Shown in pieces: positions 1 to 13,200 of a DNA stretch of 64,000 bases. Below the pieces are notes generated by a model, which was not told the DNA's origin, did no database searches, and was given only the letters and a program-made list of their open reading frames with translations. A program made the position numbers and the translations under genes. The first letter of the stretch is position 1; the number at the start of each line of letters is the position of its first letter. Source of the DNA: Xylaria sp. FL1777 (taxonomy: Eukaryota; Ascomycota; Sordariomycetes; Xylariales; Xylariaceae); the NCBI GenBank assembly GCA_022578965.1, contig MU400641.1:1-64000 (forward strand), written 5' to 3'.

Positions 1-1214
1 TATATTAATATATATATTAATTTTTACTAGTTTATTTATTTTATATAGTTTATTTTAAACTTAAGTTTTAAGTTTATTATAAAATAAATAAAATAATATA
101 AACTTAAGCAATTTTAAAATTACTATTAATTATTTAAATTTTATAGTATAGTTTATTACTGCTTTTATTTGTTTTAAGTAGTAAAATGCTTTTTTAATAT
201 GTTTTGCTTTTTAAATATTTTTAAATAATGGTTTTATTTAATTTTTAAACTTAATATAATTTTTAAAAAAAAAATTTATTTTTAGCTTAAAGTTAATTAA
301 TTTATTAACTTTTAAAAAATCTTTTAAAATAAGTTAAAACTATTTTAATACTTTTTTTAATAAAAACTATAAAATAATTATTATTTTTTGATTTTTTTTT
401 ATAATAATAATAAAATATTATTTTAAATAAAGTTTAATATAAATTAAAAAAGATTTTATATTTATAAATTTATTATAAAGTTTTAAAACAATAAGTTTAA
501 AGCTTTTAATATGTAGTATTTTTAATATTATAAAAAATTTTAATAATAAAAACAGTAATAATAATAAAAAGTTAAGTTTTTTATTTTAAGTTATTACTTT
601 AAAAGTAATAATAATAAAAATAAGTGTTAAGTTTATTAATAGTAATATAAAAATTAGTTATAATATAATTATTTATTTAAAGCTTTAATTTATTATTATA
701 ATAACAATTATTATTACTGCTTTAATTATTATAGCTAATATTTATATTAGTTTAAAAGTTATAACACTTAATATTTAAGCTTTTTTTTAAATTAAAGCAA
801 CTAGTTTATTTTATAATACTAATATTAATATTAGTTTTTTTTTATTATTACTATTTAACTTTTTTTTTTTTATTACTGCTTTTTTTTAATAAAAATAAAT
901 AATAAAAGTGCTAAAGTTTATTATTTTAATACGTTATTAATTTTAAAAGTTTTTAAAATTTTTAAACTTAATTTTTAACTTTTTATTTTTAATAATATAA
1001 CTTAAATTTAATTTATTAATTATTAAGTAAAGTTTATTTATATAATACTAGTTAGCATTTTTATTTTTTAAATATTTTTTAAATATATTTTTAAAAGTTT
1101 ATTTTATAAACTAATTATTATTTAACTTTTTTATATTAATATTTATTTTTATATGCTAAGTTTTATTAATTAAAAAGCTATTAAAATATAATAAACTTGT
1201 TATATATTAATATA
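1..1214. other. unassigned AT-rich sequence
   Basis: No reading frame, inverted or direct repeat, or match to the other elements of this window was found here. The base pattern (TA-rich, almost no CG, GA or TC) is that of the mutated repeats further on, so it is probably an older, unrecognisable repeat or intergenic DNA of the same isochore. It is the left flank of the pogo-type transposon, whose TA target copy is 1213-1214. Confidence 0.5.
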
Positions 1215-1281
1215 ATGTATCTTTTAATTAACTTGGCTACTTAATTAAATAGGCCACTTTTTATGACTTTTGTACGCACAC
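1215..1281 (+). repeat. left terminal inverted repeat of the pogo-type element
   Basis: It begins ATGTATCTTTTAATTAACTT and pairs with the right end at 3062-3128. Over the first 65 positions I count 10 mismatches, and all are transitions (C/T or G/A). The pairing stops near position 67, where transversions begin. Confidence 0.92.
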
Positions 1282-1436
1282 GAAAAAATCCCTTATTTTT
1301 TTATTAACAATTATAGCTAAATTGTATAAAAAAAGCTAACTTATAGCTTGCTTTTTAAGCTTATAAACATAACTTACGTTTATTTCTCCGAAGCACTGCT
1401 AAAATTTATAATGTTTTTTATATAACGCTTAGTTAA

Positions 1437-2530
1437 AGAACATAAGGTTTTAAAAGAAAAAACAAAACACTATTACTAAAAACCAGATTAATTAAACCTA
1501 AAGAAAATTTAATTGTACAATATATATTTAACTTTATTGCGCAAGCGTTTCTTTTTTAATATAGTAGTGTTAAAAATATAGCTAACTAATTGTTAAAACT
1601 TCGCAAAAAACGCCCTATAAAAAAAAACTAAACATTAAACTTTATATAAAAACAACTAAAGCTTTAAATGCGTTTTAATTAAAAAATTAATTATTAATAA
1701 AAATTAAATAAAAATTTAATTAAATACTATGTTTAGTTTATGTTTATATAAAAAATAATAACTAATAATAAAATTTATAAAAAAAACATTTATAATTTTA
1801 ACAAAACTAGCTTTATAATAAATGAAATTACGTTTAATTTTATAATTATTATATTTAAGCGTATATAAAAACTAAAAGCTGTTTAACTAATTAATTTTAA
1901 GTAGTTTATAGTTATTTAAGCTATTTTTTTATATAGTTATATTATATTACTTTATATTATTTTTATAAAGCAAAACTACTTATTTTTTTAGTATAAAAAT
2001 ACTAAATTATTAAGCAATTAACAAGTTAATATAACAAAAAATAGCTAAATAACTAATAAGCAAAGCTTAAATTAAATTAAACATTTTAACTAATATATAA
2101 AAGTTTATATAAAGAAATATTACTTTAAATTAAATATTTTAACTAGTATATAAAAGTTTATATAGAAAAACACTTTTGTTTTTTAATTTTTAATAGCTAT
2201 AAAAGGTATTATTTATATAAATTTAAATCTTATTATAAAAATAACAATATTATTACTTTTTATATGCTTTTATATTTTTTTTATTATTTTTAGCTATTTA
2301 ATGTTAATTATTTTAGTTTTTTAAAATAGTTATATAGCAAATAAATTAAACATTTAATACAAGCTTATATTATTTATATTAAAAAAGAAGATTTTTTTAC
2401 TGCGTTTTTTTATGCGTTTATTAAAGCTATAACTTTAAATAATATATAAAAAAGTTTTAAAAAAGCAGAATTATTGCTATATAACTTAAAATATATAATT
2501 AACTAGCTAAATTATTATTTAATTATGCTT
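1437..2530 (+). pseudogene. Fot1/pogo transposase remnant
   Basis: This is the part I can align by eye with the Fot1/pogo family. About 1610-1690 matches the 'GKNW..xF' block of the CENP-B-type DNA-binding half. 1821-1860 is the 'NxDExxF' first catalytic block. 1870-1990 resembles the VQ..N...TVIQ ... PP.II stretch. 2040-2100 resembles 'WTTNE...W..HF..YT'. 2192-2209 is the DGHESH block, now N-S-Y-K-R-Y. 2300-2311 is the DVGC block, now N-V-N-Y, followed to about 2530 by the family's C-terminal block (FRGAGLVP-like). All three catalytic Asp codons (1821, 2192, 2300) read AAT, i.e. Asn, as expected from G-to-A change; the second and third are 36 codons apart. The true ORF probably ran from about 1290 to 2990. 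Confidence 0.85.
2072..2177 (+). repeat. 53-bp tandem duplication inside the transposase
   Basis: Bases 2072-2124 and 2125-2177 are direct copies offset by exactly 53 bp. Nearly all differences are transitions, for example 2082 C versus 2135 T and 2093 A versus 2146 G. As 53 is not a multiple of three, it shifts the frame between the 'HF..YT' block and the DGHESH block. The duplication is mutated like its surroundings, so it predates at least part of the RIP. Confidence 0.85.
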
Positions 2531-3061
2531 TAAGTTAAACTTTTAAATTTTTTATTATTTATTTACTAACTTTTTACTACTTTAAATAATTTAACTAAAG
2601 CAAATTTATTATTTTAATATATTAAATAAAAAATTATATAACATAAAAATAGTTCTTTTATAGCAATTATTATAAGGTTAAGCTAAATTACGCGTAGTAT
2701 AATTAATATTATGCATTATATTATATTATTAAAAAAAAAAGTTGCAACTTTTCGCAAAATAAATTACTAGCTTAACTAACATTATTATATAAAAAAACTC
2801 GATTATAAAATAAAAGATCTTTTATTATACAAAAAGCAAAAGATTTACAAGCTGCAAAAAATATAGTTAAATAATAAAATTGCATAAACTATAAAGATAT
2901 TTGTTGTACAAAAAAAAAAAAAACCTGCGTAAAGCGTTATAAAGCATGTAGCAAACTAAGCTATAATATACAAACTTGTTAAAACAAAGTAAAAACATTT
3001 AGTAAATTAAATTCTAAATAGTTTAAATTAATTATACAAAGGGTTATTAAATTATTTCTAA

Positions 3062-3128
3062 ATGTACATATAAAGGTTATAAAAGGTAGCCCATTTAATT
3101 AAATAGCCAAGTTAATTAAAAGATGCAT
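3062..3128 (-). repeat. right terminal inverted repeat of the pogo-type element
   Basis: Reverse complement of the left end, reading ATGCATCTTTTAATTAACTT inwards. It is followed directly by the second TA target copy (3129-3130). Confidence 0.92.
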
Positions 3129-3138
3129 TAATAGGTTT

Positions 3139-3425
3139 TATTAAATAAGCTTTATATAATTATACGTTTAATATATATATGCTAAAATAAAATATAATAA
3201 TCTTTATATTATAAGCTATTTATGTTTTATATATTTAAAAGAAAAAAAAGTTCGTATAAAACAAAAGTTCTTTTTTATATATAAAAACTTTGCTAATATA
3301 TAAGCTAAGCTAACACTAAAATTACTTCGGTTTATATAATAGCTTTTATATAAAATGGTTTTTATGCAAAACTTATTATATATATTATATATAAAAGTTA
3401 TAACTAATAACTAGTTATTTTAATA
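3139..3425 (-). repeat. 3' LTR of the outer Copia element
   Basis: 287 bp. It starts TATTAAATAAGC (TGTTAAATGAGC before RIP) and ends CTAGTTATTTTAATA, the reverse complement of the TGTTGAAATAACTGG end in the least mutated copy at 28493. The element's internal sequence continues to its right. Confidence 0.92.
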
Positions 3426-3981
3426 TTAGCTACTTTTTTTTTAGTTATAATTCTTTTTATATAATAGTATTTAAAAGAAATCAAAAAAAACTAGTTTTAT
3501 AAAAAGTTAAATATTTAATACTATAGTTTTTGCAAAAAAAAAGTTGCTTATATGTTTGCTTTTTTTAACCTTTATAATTATATAAAGCTTAAGTTTAAAA
3601 GTAATTACTTTTTAAATAAAGCACTTAAACCTTTATATAGTTTAATTATTACTAATATAATTAAGGTATTTTGTTTTTATTATTATATAGCTAATTAATG
3701 TTAGCTAATAATATAAAGTAAAATATTAATAGTAAGCAATTTATACTTAAGTTAATTAAAGGTTTTTTTTTTATATAGTAATAAGTTTAATAATATACTA
3801 AAATATAAAAGTTAAGCTTTGTTTATAAAAAAAGCCTAAATTTTACAGTATTTTTTATTGCTTTTATATGCTTAAACCTTTTATTTTATATAGTTGCTTA
3901 TTTTGCTTTTAGCTGCTTTATATATATATATATATACTTATAATAGCTTTATACTTAGTTATTTTTATATATATATTTATA
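3426..3981 (-). pseudogene. outer Copia element, internal segment 1 (3' noncoding part)
   Basis: Reverse-complement match to 35026-35581 of the inner copy, including the purine-rich tract beside the LTR and the (TA)n tract where element B later inserted. No coding domain lies here. Confidence 0.88.
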
Positions 3982-4291
3982 TATTAAAATAAAGCAATGC
4001 AATCGTGCAAGATTTATTATACTACTTTAATTGCAAAAAGATAAATTATAACTTATATATTTAAGCAATTAAACTATATATAAATTAAAAAATAAAACGA
4101 TTAATTAAAAAGCTATTTAATAATATAAATAAAGCAATTATAATTATTTTTTATTATGTTATATATATTAGTTAAATTTATACTTTAAAGTTTAGCATAA
4201 TATTTATATTTTTATTTCTATTATATAATTTAGCTTAAATTTATTTTAGCTAGCTAATTAGCTTATTTAACTATTTTACTTTACTTTAATT
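3982..4291 (-). repeat. left (3') LTR of element B copy 1
   Basis: Matches 18600-18909 directly and 46440-46750 in reverse. It contains the conserved stretch beginning AAAGCAATGCAATCGTGCAA, which appears in the right LTR with transitions only. Confidence 0.87.
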
Positions 4292-7200
4292 TTCTTTTAT
4301 TAAAATATGGCTGCTTTTAGTTTATTTTAATACTTATAATTATAAAGTTTTTTACTTTTATTAGCGTTTTTTAAATAAAGTTAATATTATTTTTTTTTGC
4401 TTATTTAGTTTTATAAGTTTTTTTTTATTTTTTTTGCTATGTTTAAAAATAGCTTAAGCTTTAGCGCTTATAAAAGCATTATAGCTTTATTAAAACTAGT
4501 TTTAGCTTTTTTATATATTTAAATATATAAGCAAAAGCTTTTAAAAATGCCTAGCGTTTTTTTTATATAAGTGCTTATAAAAAATTTATACTTTTTTTTT
4601 TAAACTATTAAGTTTAACTAGATTTTATATTTAGCTTATTATATTTAAAAAAAAAAATATCCGTAAAAATATTTATAGCAAAATAATTTTGTACTATTAA
4701 AACGTTTTTATATTGCTTATAATAAAACTTTTTTAGTATAATTATTAGTTTTTTTTACTAAGAACTTTTTTTGCGTTTTTAAGTAAAAAGCATTAAAAAA
4801 ACAAAACAATTAACTTTTAGCTTTTTTTTTAGCGTTTTTTCTTTGCTTTATGTATTTTTAATGCTTAATAGTAAAAAAGCTAGCTTATTAAATCTAAAAA
4901 GTATTGCTTTTAATGCTTATAAAAGTTTATAAAGCTTAGTGCTTATTATAAATAATAAACGTAGATTTTTTTGTAACTTAAAGCTAAAGTGCTTTTTAAA
5001 GTTCTTTTTTAAAAAGTAAACAAGCTATTTATAATTTTTTTAATTATTAACTTTTTTTTTAAATATTAGCTTATTAAGTTATAAAATATATAATATAAAT
5101 ATAAAGCTTTAATAAACCTATATATATAATTATTATGCTAATAAAAGCAAAAAAATATAAAATAGCTTAATATAACTTTTATATTAAAATGCTTTATTGT
5201 TTAATACTTTTGCAATTTTTAGAAAACTTATTTGTTATTTTTATTAGTAGTATACTTAAAGTTTAAAATATATATTACTTTTAAAACAGGATTAATAAAA
5301 ATAATAATTTAGTAATTATTTAAGCAATACTTTATTATAAAATATTTAATTTAAAAGGTTTTAGTAATTATTATAGCTTATTTTATGTTTTGCTAGTTTA
5401 TAAAAAGATTTTTTATAAATTAATTATACTTAAGTTTAATACTTATTTTTAAAGCTTTAGCTTTTTTATTTATATATAGCTAAAGTAATATATTTAATAA
5501 AGCTTTTATTTTATGCTTATTTAATTATTTTTTAATGTTTAGCTTTATAAAGATATTTATAATATAAATAGCTTTAATTTTTTATTTTATTATGTTTATT
5601 TTATAAAAGTTTTTATAAAAGCTATAAATAGCAAGCTTTTTTTAATAATTTAAATATTTTTGTTTATATTAATAAGTTTTTTTAATAGCTATTTATTGTT
5701 TTAAAAAGAAAGTTTTTAGCTATTGCTTTTTATTATTTTTATGTATTATTTTTAGAACTTTATTTAGCAAAAAACAATAAGCTAGTTTTTATTTATTATA
5801 AAGCTTTAGCTTATTAAAATATTTTAAGTTATTATTTTTTTAATAATTGTTTAAAGCTTTTTGTAATAATAGTTTTTTTAAAAATTTTATAAATAATAAC
5901 TACTAAATATTTAGTTTTTATACTACAGGTTTTTATTTTTTATATAGTTTTAGCTTTATTGCTAAAACTATTAAAAATTTTATAAACTTAACGTTAAACT
6001 TATTAAAGGAAAAGTTATTATTATTATAGTGTTTTTTAATTTTTAATAAGTATTATATTAATATTATAAAACTTTTTATAATTATAAATTTTAATATTTA
6101 GTTTATAGCTTATAAAAATGCTTTTAAATATTTATTTTTTAGTTTAAGTATATAAAGTAGCATTTTATTTATGTTTATTAAGCAGTTTTATATAGTAAAG
6201 TATGCTATAAAAGCTTTTCTTTAAAAATTAAGCGCTTTTTTATTAAGCAATAAGTTAAAAGTATAAAAAACTTTTATTAAAATTACATATAATATAAACT
6301 ATTAATATTTTAATGCTTTTTTATTATAATACTTTTTATATATTAAATATATTGCTTTTTTTTATATTTATTAAACTAAGTTTAAAAATAAGTTTTAATA
6401 AGTTTTGCTATTTTTAAAAAACGTATAACTAAAGTGCTTTTTTAGTACTACTTTTTGCTTTTTTTTAAGTTTTTAAAAAATAAACTCTTTATAAAGGTTA
6501 TTTTTTTTTACGTAAAATAAAATTTTAAAACAAACTTTAAAAAAATATTAACTAAAAAAAGCAATATGTTTTTTAGCTAAATGTTTTTTATATTTAGTTT
6601 TTTAATCTATAAAAAAAGCTAGTAAGCTAAATATTTTTTATACTTTAAACTTTTAATAATTATTAGCTTTTTTTTAAGGCTATTTTTAAAAAGCTTTTTA
6701 TAATTAGCAATTAAGTTTATATATATATGCTTATTTTTTTTTTTTTTGCTTTTACTTTAAAATTTGCTATTTTTTATGCTAGTTATTTATATGCTTTAAT
6801 ATAAAGTGCTAGCTTTTTAAAACTTTTAAAAAAAAATGCTTTTATTTTTAGCTAATTTGCAGTATTAATAACTTTTTTAAAAATAAAAAATATAATAATT
6901 AAAAGCGTATATATATAATAAAAGCAATTTTTAATAATATTTAATTATATATATGCTTTTTGCTATATTTTATAATTAAGTAAAAAATGCAAGCAAATTA
7001 AAAATTTTAATATAAATTAAAAGTATAAAAGCAAATAATATAAAAAATATAAAGTATAAGTATTAATATTAGTATTATTTATTATATATAGTTTAATATT
7101 TTTAATTATTAATTTAAATTATTACTTTTTAGTAATTGCAAGATTTTTTAAATATAAATACTAAAAGCATTTATACTAAATGCAAAATGTTAAAACTTAT

Positions 7201-10200
7201 TAAGTAAATAAAATAGCAAAATTAAATATAAATAAAAAGTTTAATAAAGCAAATATAATAAAAAAAAAGCTAAAATATATAGCTTTAAACTAATGCATTT
7301 TTTTTTTATAAACTTATAACATTATTTTTAATTTATTAATTAATTATTTTATTGCTAAAATAAATTATTAATTGCTAAATGTTTTTATAATAATTACTTT
7401 TTATATATTTATATTAGTATTAATTAAAAAATAAGCAAATAAAATAGTTTTAATTAATTAAGTAGTTATTTTTTAATTTTTTTTTAATATATTTATAACT
7501 TATTTTTTTTAAACATTTATTATTACTAATAGCAAAGTAAATAATTTAAGCTTTAATAAATATAAAAAAAACATTTGTTTTTTTTGTTAATTTATTTTTT
7601 TTAAGTAGTTTTAAAGCTTAAACTTTTTTTGCAATTTTTTTTTTTAGTGCTTAAATCTTTAAATTATTTAGCTTATGTTTTTATTATAAAGATTTCGTTT
7701 TTAAGTAGCATAATTAATGCTTGCTTAATTAAGCATTTAAAAAAAATTTTTTATAATATTAATAAAGTTTTAAATAATTAAAAAGCATTATAATAATTAA
7801 TTAATATTTAAAAAATTAATATTATTTAGCTACTAAATAGTTATACTTATAATATTTAAAAAGTTAAATTTATTAATAAATAATAAAATATATATGCTTT
7901 TTTTTTTTTTAAATCTTGTTTTTTTTATTTAATTAATTTTTTTTGTTTTATATAATTAAACATTAAGCTGTTTAAAAATTAAAATTCTTAGTAATAATAC
8001 TAGCAATAAATATATTTAATAAAAAATTAGTTATAATTTTTTTTATATATATTATACAAATTAATATATTTAAACTAGCTTTAATTAAATAAAAAAACAG
8101 CAATATTTAAAGTTTTATTTATTATATAAAAAAATAACTAAAAGCGGTTTTTAAAGCAAATATATATATTAGATTTTTTATAATTTTTACTAATTTATAA
8201 CTATGTTTATATAATTATTTAAAATATAAAATGCTATACTTTATAAGCATTATAAATAATTACTAATAATAACTAAAAGCAAAAAGTATATAAAACTTTA
8301 TTTTTTTTTTTTGTTATATTATTTTATAATAAAAGTTTAATATATATATTAATTACATATTTATTATTTAGTTATAAAACTATTTATTTTATAAGTTTAA
8401 ACATAATATAGCTAAATATTTTAAAGTTAATATAGTAATTATAGCAATTAAAAAAAATTTTATACTTAAGAACTTTAAAAAGTAAATAATTTTAATTAAA
8501 AATATTTTTGTTTGTTTAACTAAAAAAAAAATTAAGTTAAAACATAAGTTAAAACGTTTTTTTTAAGCTAATTTTATTGCTTAACTTATTAAATGTAATA
8601 TTAATAAATAATAATTTAATATTGCTTAAAAAATTAGCATAATGCTTAAGTATTTAAAAAAATAGCTAAAAAAATAAATTAAATAAATTATATAAAGTAA
8701 AAAAAAAAAAAAAATTAAACAATTTGCTTATATAGTAATGCTTTTTTTAATATAATATGCAATTATTTTTTTTTATTTTATAGCTTATAAACTTTTTTTT
8801 AAACGTAATAAATAAAAAAAGAATAGTTATTATATAAAGAATTAAATTATAATACTTATAAAAGCAAATATATAAAACTTTTGCAACAAAAAACTTAAAA
8901 ATATACAAAAATAAGAATTATTAATACTAAATCGTTAAACTTTTTTTTGTTTTTTTTTTAATTTTTATTTTTTTAGCTTTATATAATTAAATAATTTTGC
9001 TTAATTTTCTGTAGCAAGATTTTGTTTTTATTAAGCTTGCTTTAAACTTTGCTTAAATATTTGTTGTTTTATTAAATGTTTATTATTGTTTAATAGTAGC
9101 TTTAAATTATTGCTAATAGTTTAAACGCATAAAATATAAACTAATAACTTCTTAAAGTATAATAATAGTATTTTTTGCTTTTTAGTAGTTTTAAAGTTTT
9201 TATTAAGTATTAAATAATTTAAACTAAAAGCAAAAAAAGCTATTTAGTTTTAAATAAAAATAATAAAGCAATTAAAAGTAAAAAAACTTAGATATAAATA
9301 TTAGTGCAATGAAATAAACTTAAGTAATTAAAACTAATAAGCAGTTTTTATTTTTGTTTTTTTTGTTTTTATGCATTTTTAAAAAAAAGCAATAATAATT
9401 TATATTAAAACTAAACTATTAAGCTATTTAAAAAACGTTAAAATAAAATAAAGATTTATATTTTTAGCGTAATAATAAAAAAAGTATTAATAAACTAGTT
9501 ACTATAAAACTAATAAATATAAAACTAATAAAAAAAAAGCTATAAAAAATACGCTTAATGTTAAGCAAAAAAAAATGGTTTTATATATTATAACTTAGTT
9601 ATATAAACTTATATAATTAGCAAAAATAAAAAATAAAACGATTAATAAAAAAACAAAAAGTAAAAAAAAAATTTATTGTTTTAGCTTTTATTAATTATTA
9701 CTTTTTAAAATATTTTATAATATAATAGCTAAAAAAATAAAGTAAGCTATTATAATTTTTAGCACTTAAAATGTTTAAAGCGTTAAAAGTTATATTATAG
9801 CTTTTATAAATTTAAAAAGCTTTTATAACTTGTTATATTTTTTTTATTTTTTGCAGCTTAATTATTATAGCTTTAATTATTAAAAGCTTTATTATTTTAA
9901 TTTAGTTTTTAGTAAATAGCTATAATACTAGTAGTTTATATATTAAAGTTAAAATTTCTTAGTTTTTAGTATTTTTAGTTATTTTATATAAATTGCTTTA
10001 ATTTTTTAGCAAAAAACAACCTTTTTAATTTTTTACTAATTAGTTCTACTAATTAATATTATTTATAATTAATATTTTCTTTAACTTTATAAAAGCCAAT
10101 TTATTTATATAGTAGCTTTTTGTTATTAAATTTATTTATTAAAAGCATAGTATTATAAAAAAAAACAAGCAAGCTTTTTTTAAACAGTTGCTTAATTTTA

Positions 10201-13200
10201 TAAGCATTTTTTTAAAATTTAGCTTTTATAGCTAATTTTCTTTTTTTAGTTATAATTGTTTTAACTTTTATAATATTTTAGTTATAATATTTTAGCTACT
10301 TAACTTTAGCTTTAATAAAATTTTTATAAAAAGCAATAATTTGCTATTTAATTACTTTTTATATTAATATTATATTTTTTATTAGTAAAATTAGCATTTT
10401 TTTATATATTACCTTATATAAGCTATAATTATAATAGCATATAAAAATATAATTTGCTTATATTATTAAGTTTAAATATTTTAGTTAATTTCTTTTAGTT
10501 TTGTTAATTATTTATATAAAGCTTTTTTTTATTAGCTTATAGCTTTTTTTAATAAAGCTTTAAGCTTAAAAATAATAAACTAAACTATAGTTTATTTTAT
10601 AGCTTAAAATATTTATTATATTTTTTATTTCTTTTTTAAATTTAAAACTATTATTATATTTAATTTTAATAAAAACTTCGTACTAAAACATAATTTTTTC
10701 TTTAATAAATTTAAGTATTTTTAAAAAATTTATATGTTTTAAAAGTTTAGCTTTTAAATAAGTTATTATTTTGTATTTTACTTTTATAATAGCTTTAAAT
10801 TTGTTATTTAATAGTATAGTTTATATATTTATTACTTAAAAAACTAAAAAATGTAAAAAATAATTAAAACAGTGTTTTTTAGTTTTTTTATTATTAGCAG
10901 ATTTTTAGCAATTAAAACAACTAGCAATTATAATATAAACGTTTTAATAAAAGCTTTTTTAATAGTATTTTTAAATTATTTATTAAGTTATAAATATTTA
11001 GCTTTTATGTATTATTTTTTTATAATTTTCTTTAATAAAAGCTTTTTAGGTTTTTTTATTATTAACAACTTTTTTTAGTATTTTTTTAAACTTTGCTTTT
11101 TTTTAAAAAATAAACTTGTTAATAAAAAATTTAAAACCTTTTTTTTTAAAGTGTTTTTGCTTTTTTTTTATTATAAGTTTCTTTAAAACTTGCTTAAAAA
11201 CAAGATATTTAATAATTTGCTTGCTTTTTTTGCTTTAATCTTTTTTTAAGTATAATAAAAGTTCTATTTTTTAATATACTAAGCTTTTAATTAGTTAATT
11301 ACTTAATTTTTTATACGTAATAATAATAGCTATTATATATAATTAAAAATTAATAAAATTTTTTATATTTTTTTTTAAGAATTATTTAACTTATTTAATA
11401 GCTTAAAAAGTTTTTTAAAAAGCTTATTAGTAGCTATATGTTTTTTTTTAGCACATAGTAAAGTATAAAATTAAAAGTTTTTATATATGTTATTTATTTT
11501 GTTAATTAAGCATTTAGCAATGCTAAAAATCTATTGTTTAACTAAGCTATAAAAACTTTTATATCGGTTTTTAAATAAAACGTAATTTTATAAAAATAAT
11601 TGCGCAACTTTTAAAAAGTTTTAATAATAGCAAACTTTTTTTGCTTTATAGCAATATATTTCTTTTTAAAGCTTTTTTATATTTTAAACTTATATTTAGC
11701 TAGCTTAATAAATTTATTAACTTTTTAACATAAAATAACGCGTTAGCTAGTTTTAAAAGCGTTAATTTTTAGCTAAATAGCTTTTTTTATATAATTAAAA
11801 GTAATAAAAATAAAAGCTATTATAATAGCTTTTTAAAGCTTTTTTATAGCTTTTTTTTGCGGTTTTTTAAAGCAGAATAGCTTATTTTTCTATAATAAAA
11901 CTATTAATAGTTTTGTAATTATAGCATACCTTTAGATCTATATTTAATAGTATACTATTATTTTGAAAAAAAACTATATTTTTATAATATTTTTGCAAGT
12001 TTTTTACTTAAAAATTTTTATTATTTTTGCTTTTATTAAGCTTTTGCTATTAGTACTATATATATAGCTAACTATTTTAGTTCTTTGTTTTGCTTATTTG
12101 CTTTTAAATATACTAGCTATAATTTTAGCTAACTTAAAATTAAATAGTATAACATTAAAATTCTTAAAATGTTTTAATATAAATTGCTTAATATTTAAAG
12201 TAACTTTATAATTATTATACTTAGTAGTAAGTTTTTTAATTACTATGTTATTAAAAAAAAGTTTGCATTTTTTTAGTAATATATTATATAAAACTTTTAA
12301 TAATACTTTTAAAAATTAAGTTATTAAATTTATTGCTTTTTATAAAAAAGTAGTTATTTAAAAAAAGCTTATTAATATAAAAAAAGCAGTTATTATTTAG
12401 CTAAAAATAAAAAGTAATATTTAATTATATTTTAAAAATAAATTAATTATAAAAATTATTTTATATATTATAAACTTTTTAGAAAACTTATTATAGCGTT
12501 AAGAAAAATTAGTATTACGTATAATAATTATGTTTATTTTTATAGCTAAATTAATTAATTAAACTTTTTTACTTTTTTTTTGTATTAAAAACTAAGCGTT
12601 GCAATATAAACTGTAAGCTTTTTTAAAAATACTATATTTAAGTTAAATTTTTAAAACCTTTATAATAATGTTTTTTAAAGGCTTAAAAATTAAAATGCTA
12701 TAAACTTGCTATGTTTTATAAAAAACTATTTTAATTTTATAAAAAGAAAAGATCTTATTATATATTTTTTTTATTTTAAAGAAGTTTTATAAAAATGCTA
12801 TTTTTTTGCAATACTATATTTTAATTAGTAATATTATTTTTTGCTAAGTAAAATTAATTACATAAAGCTTTTTTAAAAAAATAGTTAGTTGCTTAATAAT
12901 TAATTAAATGCTTTTAAAAGTAGTGCTAAAACATAAATATATGTTTTAATAAATGCTATTTTATTAAAATAACACAAAATCTTTTAAATAATAGCTTGCT
13001 TTTTTTAAAGCTTGCTTTTATTACTTATAAAATCTAAATAAAACAATATTATTAAATAATATATTATTTTTAAAATAAATCTTTTTATCTTTTGTTTTAT
13101 ATATTATATTTAAAATTATTGTTTTATTTTTTATTAATTTGTTAGTTTTTAAAGCTTAAAAAATTAATAGTGCTTAAATTAAAGTTATAATTAAGTTATT

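Larger units (their letters stand above)
1215..3128 (+). mobile_element. Fot1/pogo-type (Tc1/mariner superfamily) DNA transposon, RIP-inactivated
   Basis: A 1914-bp element with inverted ends of about 67 bp, flanked by TA on both sides (1213-1214 and 3129-3130), the target preference of Tc1/mariner elements. The length is close to that of Fusarium Fot1 (about 1.9 kb). The interior reads on the plus strand as a pogo/Fot1 transposase once TAA/TAG are taken as mutated Gln/Trp codons: a CENP-B-like helix-turn-helix part, then a DDE_1-type catalytic domain, then the conserved C-terminal block after the third Asp. It lies 10 bp left of the old Copia LTR. It is dead: the catalytic residues are changed and a tandem duplication shifts the frame. 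Only one copy is seen in the window. Confidence 0.93.

Noticed and set aside
10872..11078. 68-codon open frame on the plus strand
   Set aside because: It is Phe/Ile/Asn-rich, antisense to the inferred coding strand of element B, and the matching stretch of the second copy is not kept open. Chance opening in T-rich DNA explains it.
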